Shown in pieces: positions 1-4,934 of a DNA stretch of 6,744 bases. The DNA is taken from the NCBI GenBank assembly GCA_025463965.1, contig JAODBN010000098.1, positions 1 through 6,744 on the forward strand, in the 5' to 3' direction. A program made the translations under genes and the position numbers. Source of the stretch: Acidimicrobiaceae bacterium. Lineage in GTDB: Bacteria > Actinomycetota > Acidimicrobiia > Acidimicrobiales > Bog-793. The notes below the pieces were generated by a model, which was not told the origin of the DNA, did not search any database, and worked only from the letters and a program-made list of their open reading frames with translations. Every line of letters starts with the position of its first letter. Position 1 is the first letter of the stretch.

Positions 1-1135
1 TGAAGGCGACCCGATCCGCGGTGCCTCGGTGAACCGGGAAGGCACCCAGCAGTTCGAGCAGGCGACCGGTGAAGCTCGACTTCCAGACCTCGCCCTTCAC
101 GAGGTAGCGCAGGCGACGCTTGCTGACCCGTGCGGCCACCAGCCAGTCGACGTACGAGCGGTGCGTCGGCGCCAAGATGAAGGGCGCGTCCTTCGGCAGG
201 CGTTCGGCGCCGATCACCGGACCCGGAAGGTAGATGCGGCTCGCCCCGACCGAGATGAACCGGCACACGGCGTAGAAGGCGAGCTCCCCCGACGAGATCG
301 GCCTGACCGCCGGCGGCTCGCTTGCGACACCTTGAGCTCGGCCACGCGGCAGCCGGCTCTCGCCCGCGGGTGGCGCGACGACCTCGGCGGGCTCGCCTCC
401 GGTGCGCGCCGCAGGCTCCCGCTCGGCGCTCTCAGTCTCGACGAGCTCCGGCGAGGGCACGGCGTAGGTCCTCGCCGCCTGGTCGATCGTGACCCCCCGC
501 TCGGCGAGCGCCGCCAAGAGGTGGTCGACGACGTCCTCGGGCTGCAGGCCGCTCGAGTCCACGACCATCGCCCCTTCGGCCACCGTGAGCGGCGAAGCAC
601 CCCTGTTGGAGTCGTGACGGTCGCGCGCAGCGAGGGCCGCCGCAGCCCGGTGCACGCCGCGCTCGTCCGGGCCGTGCTCAGCGCCCCTGCGAGCGGCGCG
701 GACCTCGGGGTCCGCAGTCAGGTACACCTTGAGGAGCGCATCGGGCAGCACGACACTGCCGATGTCGCGGCCCTCCATCACCCCAGCCGAGCGCTGGGAC
801 GCCCACGCGCGCTGACGAGAGACGAGCTCGGCGCGAACCGCGAGGTGGGCGGAGACCTCCGAGACCGCGGCGCTCACCTCCGGGGTGCGGATGGCCGCGC
901 TGACGTCCTCGCCGTCGAGGAGCACCGACTCGTCGACGACGAGCTCCATCGAGCGGGCGCGCTCGGCGAGCGCCTCCCCGTCGGCCAGATCGATACCGGC
1001 CCGCAGCGCGGCCAGCGTGAGCGCCCGGTACATCGCCCCCGTGTCGAGGCGCTCCCAACCGAGGCGAGCGGCGAGCGCGCGCGCCACGGTGGACTTGCCC
1101 GCCCCGCCGGGCCCGTCGATGGCGACGAAGCTCAC
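1..1135 (-). CDS. cmk: Cytidylate kinase fused to a PlsC-type 1-acylglycerol-3-phosphate acyltransferase (C-terminus cut by window edge)
   Basis: I translated this frame codon by codon: it stays open from a GTG at 1135 to the left edge (378 complete codons). Residues 1-218 are a full cytidylate kinase, which phosphorylates CMP/dCMP with ATP: P-loop GPGGAGKST (8-16), LDTGAMYRA (30-38), EGRDIGSVV (121-129), RDRHDSNR (171-178) and SPLTVAEGAMVVDSS (181-195). Residues 219-278 are a Pro/Ala/Glu-rich linker. From about 279 a PlsC-like lysophosphatidate acyltransferase begins, with the catalytic HX4D motif THRSYVD (H325, D330) and a second block GAFPVHRG (364-371). The FPEGT block would lie beyond the edge. 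The GTG overlaps the tyrA stop as GTGA, with GGGGG five bases upstream as a weak ribosome site. A separate cmk followed by plsC is the usual actinobacterial arrangement, so a fusion of neighbours is my inference. The kinase call is near certain and the acyltransferase call strong, although its substrate is assumed from the family. Confidence 0.93.
   Translation of the reverse strand, partial: MSFVAIDGPGGAGKSTVARALAARLGWERLDTGAMYRALTLAALRAGIDLADGEALAERARSMELVVDESVLLDGEDVSAAIRTPEVSAAVSEVSAHLAVRAELVSRQRAWASQRSAGVMEGRDIGSVVLPDALLKVYLTADPEVRAARRGAEHGPDERGVHRAAAALAARDRHDSNRGASPLTVAEGAMVVDSSGLQPEDVVDHLLAALAERGVTIDQAARTYAVPSPELVETESAEREPAARTGGEPAEVVAPPAGESRLPRGRAQGVASEPPAVRPISSGELAFYAVCRFISVGASRIYLPGPVIGAERLPKDAPFILAPTHRSYVDWLVAARVSKRRLRYLVKGEVWKSSFTGRLLELLGAFPVHRGTADRVAF
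460..473 (-). promoter_or_regulatory. Possible internal ribosome-binding site and GTG start for a separate acyltransferase
   Basis: Inside the linker of the cmk-plsC frame, GAGGA (473-469) stands eight bases before an in-frame GTG (460-458, codon 226). Initiation here would give an acyltransferase chain without the kinase, starting MPSPELVE. It may be a relic of a separate plsC start or a working internal start. GAGGA arises easily from GC-rich Ala-Arg codons, so chance is a real alternative. Confidence 0.25.
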
Positions 1136-2220
1136 GAGAGCCCCCAGATCGCCGCCCGGTATCCCCGCCCTGCCAGAGCCTTGCGGGCGAGCTCGGCGGC
1201 GCTCCTGGCGATGGTCAGCACGAGCACGCCACCCTCGCTCTCCGCGGAGTGGGCGATCTCGACGTCGAAGACGTTGACCCCGAGCTCGCCGAGCAGCGTG
1301 GTCACCTCGGCCAGCGCGCCCGGGCGGTCCGGCACCGGGATGCGGCACTCGACCACGTCCTCGGCGCGCGGCACGCGCGGCGGGAGATTACGCCGGGCGG
1401 ACTTGGCCTCCTCGAGCAGCTCCACGAGCGCCGTGCGGTCCTGCTCCGCGACGATGCGGCGCGCCTCGCCGAGGCGGGCGATCAGCCCGTCGAGGGCCAC
1501 TAAGACGGCCGAGGCGTTGTCCCGGAAGATGTCGGGCCAGATCGCCGGGTCGCCGGCGGCCACCCGGGTCATGTCACGGAAGCCTCCCGCCGACAGCCGT
1601 AGCAGGGAAGCGTGCTCCACTGAGGCGCCCGCGGCGAGCCCCATCAAGGTGGCCGCGGTGAGGTGCGGGACATGGGAGACGACTGCCACCATCTCGTCGT
1701 GGTGAACCGGTGCCAGCGCCACCACCTCGGCACCGAGGACGCTGACGAGCTGGCGAACGGTGGCGTAGGCGGCCTCGTCGGTCGCTGCCGTCGGGGTGAG
1801 CACCCAGGTCGCCCCGTGGAAAAGCTCGGGGTCCGCGCCGTCCGGCCCCTCCTGCTCGGAGCCGGCCATCGGGTGACCACCGACGAAGCGGGGATGGCCG
1901 AGCGCGGAGACGAGCTCGCCCTTCACCCCTCCGACGTCGGTCACCACGAAGTTTGGTCGCCCGCCCCGCTCGAGCAGGCGCTGGGACACCTCAGCGATGG
2001 CCGCGACTGGGGTGGCCACGATCGCCAGCTCGGCGTCGAGGTCCTCGCCGATGGCGTCGATCGCGCCCAGCTCCTCGGCCCGGGCGGCTCGCTCTGCTCG
2101 AAGGTCCGATCCCGTTACGAACCACCCCGCTCGCCGCAGGCCCCATGCCACCGAGGTCCCGATCAGGCCGAGGCCGACCACCTCGGCCCGGCGCCGCGCA
2201 CCTGCGGGCGCCTCGCTCAT
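1132..2220 (-). CDS. tyrA: Prephenate dehydrogenase with C-terminal ACT domain
   Basis: Oxidatively decarboxylates prephenate to 4-hydroxyphenylpyruvate with NAD(P)+, the tyrosine-specific step, in the cytoplasm. With the ATG at 2220 the protein is 362 residues. A Rossmann GLGLIG (16-21) is followed by D39 at the end of the second strand, which suggests NAD preference. The family blocks DVGGVK (95-100), GGHPMAGSE (114-122), HHDE (173-176), SHVPHL (182-187) and GGFRDMTR (212-219) follow. H116 probably corresponds to the catalytic histidine of the HPM motif in E. coli TyrA. Residues about 289-360 form an ACT domain (IPVPDRPGALAEV, 294-306), usually a site for feedback by an aromatic amino acid. 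The frame extends upstream to 2397, but that part overlaps aroH and precedes the Rossmann fold, so I reject it. The ATG lies seven bases after the aroH stop; an adjacent GTG at 2223 is an alternative. No clear Shine-Dalgarno is visible. Confidence 0.95.
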   Translation of the reverse strand: MSEAPAGARRRAEVVGLGLIGTSVAWGLRRAGWFVTGSDLRAERAARAEELGAIDAIGEDLDAELAIVATPVAAIAEVSQRLLERGGRPNFVVTDVGGVKGELVSALGHPRFVGGHPMAGSEQEGPDGADPELFHGATWVLTPTAATDEAAYATVRQLVSVLGAEVVALAPVHHDEMVAVVSHVPHLTAATLMGLAAGASVEHASLLRLSAGGFRDMTRVAAGDPAIWPDIFRDNASAVLVALDGLIARLGEARRIVAEQDRTALVELLEEAKSARRNLPPRVPRAEDVVECRIPVPDRPGALAEVTTLLGELGVNVFDVEIAHSAESEGGVLVLTIARSAAELARKALAGRGYRAAIWGLS

Positions 2221-2227
2221 CACGGGC

Positions 2228-2596
2228 TCAATCAGCCAGGTCCCGGCGAAGTCCCCGGGCGCCCTGGAGGTAGACGTGGCGAAGCTCGTCGCGAGGTCGT
2301 TCGGTGTAGCAGTGGACGAGGACCCGGATGCAGCGGTCGGGGGCGCCTGCCACGGCGATCTCTTGGGCGCCCATGAGGGCCACGTCCTCAAGGCCAAGGG
2401 CGCGCGCCGCGGTCGCCGGGAAGCCGGCGTGCACGTCGTTCGTCGCCGTCAGCAGAATGCTCACGAGGTCCTCGGCGCCGAGCTGATTGCGCTCGAGGAT
2501 CGCCGCGACGAGCTCGGTCGTGCGCTCGTGCAGCTGCTCGGTTGTGTCAGCGTCCAGCGTCGTAGCGCCGCGGATCGCCCTCAATACGCGGCTCAT
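2228..2596 (-). CDS. aroH: Monofunctional chorismate mutase, AroH class
   Basis: Rearranges chorismate to prephenate, feeding the prephenate dehydrogenase encoded next. The 122-residue length and overall pattern match the trimeric Bacillus subtilis AroH fold rather than the helical AroQ type: IRGATT (8-13), LLTATNDVHAGFP (48-60), AQE (77-79), CIRVLV (89-94) and LRHVYL (105-110). By comparison with B. subtilis AroH from memory, the active-site residues Arg7, Glu78, Arg90 and Tyr108 correspond to R9, E79, R91 and Y109. Cys75 of the Bacillus enzyme appears to be Gly here. The start is the only ATG before the conserved N-terminal strand, 12 bases after the rluB stop. No good Shine-Dalgarno precedes it, so translation may depend on coupling to rluB. 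No regulatory domain is present; control probably falls on the ACT domain of TyrA. Confidence 0.95.
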   Translation of the reverse strand: MSRVLRAIRGATTLDADTTEQLHERTTELVAAILERNQLGAEDLVSILLTATNDVHAGFPATAARALGLEDVALMGAQEIAVAGAPDRCIRVLVHCYTERPRDELRHVYLQGARGLRRDLAD

Positions 2597-2608
2597 CGGT
2601 CGGCCAAT

Positions 2609-3472
2609 CTATCCATCTCGGCGCTCGGGGGACGATGAGGGCGAGTCGTCAGGGTCGGGGTCGTCCGGTCCGAGCAGCTCCTCGCTTCGGCGGGCCGCCG
2701 CTCGGCGCTCAGCGCGCGACGCGTTCGCCCCGGCGGGACGCACGGCCGCCTCGCCGAGAGCGCGCACTTCGTCAGTCGTGAGCGGACGCCACGCCCCTGG
2801 CGCGAGGCGCGTGTCGCGAAGGGTCCCGATCCGGGTGCGGGCCAAGCGGCGCACCGGAAAGCCGACCTCCTCGCACATCCGTCGAACCTGGCGGTAGCGG
2901 CCCTCATGGATCACGACCCGTATCAGGGCGGGCCCGACGCGCGAGACGCGGGCAGGCGCGCTGATCAGACCGGCCCCAAGGTCCACGCCCACGCGAAGCT
3001 TGCGCAGGGCCCCGGGCGAGGGGTCGGCGACGAGCTCGGCGAGGTACTCCTTTTCCACGCCGTGGCTCGGGTGGGCGAGCAGGTTGGCCCACTCCCCGTC
3101 GTTGGTGAGCAGCAGCAGGCCCTCGGTCGCGTAGTCGAGGCGACCGACGGGAAAGACCCGGGGCTCCTGTGGCACCAGCTCGAGCACCGTGGGGCGCCCT
3201 TCGGGGTCCTGGGCGGTCGTGACCACCCCGTCCGGCTTGTTCAGCAAGTAGTAGACGAGGTCGGGCAGGATCCCCACCGGCACCCCGTCGACGGCGACGG
3301 TGTCTCGGCCAGCCAGCACACGGCGTCCCAGCTCGGCCACCCGGCCGTTGACCGTCACCCTGCCGCCGGCGATCAGGTCATCGCAGGCACGACGAGACCC
3401 GTAGCCGGCACGCGCGAGCACCTTCTGCAGCCTCTCCCCCTCGGCGTCCGTGGGTGAGGCGCTCGGACTCAC
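2609..3472 (-). CDS. rluB: 23S rRNA pseudouridine synthase, RsuA/RluB family
   Basis: Isomerises a uridine in ribosomal RNA to pseudouridine; the scpB-linked member is normally assigned to 23S rRNA (RluB). The 287 residues start with an S4 RNA-binding domain (about 13-60: RLQKVLARAGYGSRRACDDLI region), then the synthase core: NKPDGVVTT (78-86), catalytic GRLDYATEGLLLLTNDG with D113 as nucleophile, and GRYRQVRRM (191-199). Residues about 245-287 are a disordered tail, first Arg/Ala-rich and then Asp/Ser/Pro-rich, not needed for the core fold. The GTG start overlaps the scpB stop as GTGA and leaves only a short leader before the S4 domain, so a later start would damage it. A strong GAGGAGG lies only one base upstream of this GTG. 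The exact uridine modified cannot be read from sequence; RsuA-like 16S specificity is less likely given the context. Confidence 0.93.
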   Translation of the reverse strand: MSPSASPTDAEGERLQKVLARAGYGSRRACDDLIAGGRVTVNGRVAELGRRVLAGRDTVAVDGVPVGILPDLVYYLLNKPDGVVTTAQDPEGRPTVLELVPQEPRVFPVGRLDYATEGLLLLTNDGEWANLLAHPSHGVEKEYLAELVADPSPGALRKLRVGVDLGAGLISAPARVSRVGPALIRVVIHEGRYRQVRRMCEEVGFPVRRLARTRIGTLRDTRLAPGAWRPLTTDEVRALGEAAVRPAGANASRAERRAAARRSEELLGPDDPDPDDSPSSSPERRDG

Positions 3473-4059
3473 GCCTCCTCGGGGCCGGCTCGGAGCACCT
3501 GCTCCAGCACCTCGACGGTGCTGGCATCGGGCACGAAGTCTTGCAGCGGGGGCAGCGCGTCCACCGAGTCCAGTCCCAGCTTCTCGAGAAACAAGGCCGT
3601 CGTGCCGAACAGCACGGCCTGGCCGGGCCCCTCGTCTCGTCCGACCGGCTCGACGTAGCCCCGCTGGGCGAGCACCCGCATCACGCCATCTGCGTTGACG
3701 CCACGGATAGCCGCGATCTGCGCTCGTGAGATGGGCTGCTTGTAGGCCACGATGGCGAGCGTCTCGAGCGCGGCGCCCGAAAGGCGGTGGGGCGCCTCGT
3801 CGAGGACGAAGCGCTCGACATAGGCCCGGTAGGCCGGGTGGCTCTGGAGGCGGTAGCCGCCAGCCACCCGGGCCAGCTCGATACCGCGCTCCTCCTCCTC
3901 GTAGGAGGCCGCCAGTGAGGACGCCAGCTCCTCGACCCGCTCGATCGGCACCTCGAGCAGCTCGGCGAGCAGATTGACAGGGACCGGGTCAACCGCCACG
4001 AGGAGCACCGCCTCGACGGCGGCGGTCTCGGACCGCCACTCGGCCGGGATGGGGCTCAC
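3469..4059 (-). CDS. scpB: Segregation and condensation protein B
   Basis: ScpB dimerises and clamps ScpA in the SMC-ScpA-ScpB condensin that organises and helps segregate the chromosome. The 196-residue protein has two winged-helix domains, about 10-85 and 90-165. The second carries the family signature: RLSGAALETLAIVAYKQPIS (92-111), IRGVN (118-122), RGYVEPVGRDEGPGQAVLFGTT (133-154) and FLEKLGL (157-163). I chose the GTG at 4059 because it precedes the first helix and overlaps the scpA stop as GTGA, with GGTGG four bases upstream. The open frame runs on to 4239, but that extra stretch is Arg/Pro-rich and lies antisense-free inside scpA in another frame, so I treat it as non-coding in this frame. 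The tight overlap supports near-equal production of the two partners. Confidence 0.95.
   Translation of the reverse strand: MSPIPAEWRSETAAVEAVLLVAVDPVPVNLLAELLEVPIERVEELASSLAASYEEEERGIELARVAGGYRLQSHPAYRAYVERFVLDEAPHRLSGAALETLAIVAYKQPISRAQIAAIRGVNADGVMRVLAQRGYVEPVGRDEGPGQAVLFGTTALFLEKLGLDSVDALPPLQDFVPDASTVEVLEQVLRAGPEEA
3474..3480 (-). promoter_or_regulatory. Shine-Dalgarno-like GAGGAGG before rluB with unusually short spacing
   Basis: GAGGAGG encodes the last Glu-Glu codons of ScpB and ends one base before the rluB GTG. It is the strongest anti-16S match at any junction here. The spacing is well below the usual 5-9 bases; pairing through only the upstream GAGG would leave four. Coupled re-initiation by ribosomes finishing scpB could tolerate this. 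Confidence 0.4.
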
Positions 4060-4874
4060 GGTGCCACCGGGAGCTCGCGCGCGGGCGATGGGGAGAGGTC
4101 CGACATGTCGTACTCGTCGGCGTCGAGGTCGCCGGCTTGCCCATCGGAACGCCAGACGACCCCGAGCTCGCCGAAGGTCGCTGCCTGGTCGAGCTCCACG
4201 AGCTCGCGCTTGTACAGCTCGAGCAGTGCGAGGAAGCACGCCACGACGTGGGCGGTGGAGGGGGCCGAGGCGGTGAGCTCCCGGAAGGTGGTGCGGCCCT
4301 CCCCCGAGAGGCGCTCAGCCAGCCCCACGATCGTGGAGGCCACGCTGACCTCGTCGTCGTGCACGTGGGCGGTCGACACCGGTGAGGGCGCCGGACGACC
4401 AGCGAGCGCCTTGAAGGCGGCCCGGCGCAGCTGCTCGGGGCGCAGAGAGGCGAGGAGGTCTGGCTGCAGGCCGGCGAAGCGCTCGTCAGGACCGGCGCGG
4501 CGCGCCACGCGGTGACCGCTCGCCTCCTCGAGGAGAGCAAGCGCCTGGGCAGCGCCGGAGAACGTCTTGCACTCGACGAGGCGCGCCAGCAGGTAATCGC
4601 GCGCCTCGAACAGCGCCAGCTCCTCGTCGAGGTCGACGTCGTCGCTGCCGGGCAGCAGGCGGCGGATCTTCAGCTCGATGAGCGTGGCGGCGATGAGGAG
4701 AAACTCGGTGGCGAGCTCCAGGTCGAGCGCCTCCAGACGCGCCAATTCGGCGAGGAACGCGTCGACGATGTCGCAGAGCTGAATCTCGTACAGATCGACC
4801 TGCTGGGCCGTGATCAGCTGCAAGAGCAGGTCGAAGGGCCCGTCGAAGACCTCCAGGTGCACCTCGTAGGCCAT
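4056..4874 (-). CDS. scpA: Segregation and condensation protein A (kleisin)
   Basis: ScpA is the bacterial kleisin that bridges the SMC heads and binds an ScpB dimer. The protein has 272 residues, close to the family norm. Its N-terminal domain contains the hallmark FDGPFDLLLQLI (10-21) and VDLYEIQLCDIVDAFL (26-41), then the SMC-neck-binding helix region LLIAATLIELKIRRLLP (59-75). A less conserved ScpB-binding middle follows (about 80-170). The C-terminal winged helix (about 175-240) includes VACFLALLELYKREL (211-225) and ends in the typical VELDQ...FGE pattern. Residues 245-272 are an acidic, proline-containing tail. The ATG lies immediately before the conserved strand and no upstream in-frame start is plausible. 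No Shine-Dalgarno precedes it, but a TANNNT box sits at -12 to -7, so the mRNA may be leaderless. The smc gene itself is not in this window. Confidence 0.96.
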   Translation of the reverse strand: MAYEVHLEVFDGPFDLLLQLITAQQVDLYEIQLCDIVDAFLAELARLEALDLELATEFLLIAATLIELKIRRLLPGSDDVDLDEELALFEARDYLLARLVECKTFSGAAQALALLEEASGHRVARRAGPDERFAGLQPDLLASLRPEQLRRAAFKALAGRPAPSPVSTAHVHDDEVSVASTIVGLAERLSGEGRTTFRELTASAPSTAHVVACFLALLELYKRELVELDQAATFGELGVVWRSDGQAGDLDADEYDMSDLSPSPARELPVAP

Positions 4875-4880
4875 CCGGGG

Positions 4881-4886
4881 AGGCTA
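4881..4886 (-). promoter_or_regulatory. Candidate -10 box for a leaderless scpA transcript
   Basis: On the minus strand TAGCCT fits the actinobacterial TANNNT -10 pattern and lies at -12 to -7 relative to the scpA ATG, exactly where a transcript starting at the A of the ATG would need it. No Shine-Dalgarno is present, which agrees with leaderless initiation. I see no convincing -35 hexamer, so confidence is low. Confidence 0.3.
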
Positions 4887-4903
4887 TCTGACGCTTCACG
4901 CCA

Positions 4904-4917
4904 GGCGGTGGACCGCC
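4904..4917 (-). terminator. Small GC hairpin after the glycosyltransferase gene, weak terminator candidate
   Basis: GGCGG-TCCA-CCGCC forms a perfect 5-bp stem with a 4-base loop (the stem can be drawn as 6 bp with a 2-base loop), 18 bases past the stop codon at 4935. No T-tract follows, so it is not a standard intrinsic terminator. It may weaken read-through, stabilise the 3' end, or be chance in GC-rich DNA. Confidence 0.2.
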
Positions 4918-4934
4918 GAAGTCTCAACCCGCGC

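Larger units (their letters stand above)
4875..4934. other. Intergenic gap between glycosyltransferase and scpA
   Basis: This 60-bp spacer is the longest non-coding stretch in the window. It holds a small hairpin (4904-4917) and a possible -10 box (4881-4886), and no reading frame that resembles a gene. It is the most likely place for the condensin operon promoter, though read-through from the glycosyltransferase gene is equally possible. Confidence 0.6.

Noticed and set aside
29..1705. Long plus-strand open frame of 558 codons
   Set aside because: It lies antisense to the CMK-PlsC gene and the end of tyrA. It is Arg/Ala/Asp-rich with no recognisable domain and crosses the junction of two well-supported genes. 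Long antisense frames are common at this GC content.
2221..2397. Upstream extension of the tyrA frame
   Set aside because: It would overlap the catalytic second half of aroH and precede the Rossmann motif with unrelated sequence. The ATG at 2220 places the GLGLIG motif at the usual position.
2906..3457. Plus-strand open frame of 183 codons opposite rluB
   Set aside because: It runs fully antisense to the pseudouridine synthase core, including its catalytic motif. Its composition is rich in Gly, Val and Asp with no recognisable domain.
4060..4239. Upstream extension of the scpB frame
   Set aside because: The extra 60 residues are Arg/Pro-rich low complexity and overlap the conserved C-terminal part of scpA. 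The GTG at 4059 gives a normal ScpB length and a GTGA overlap.
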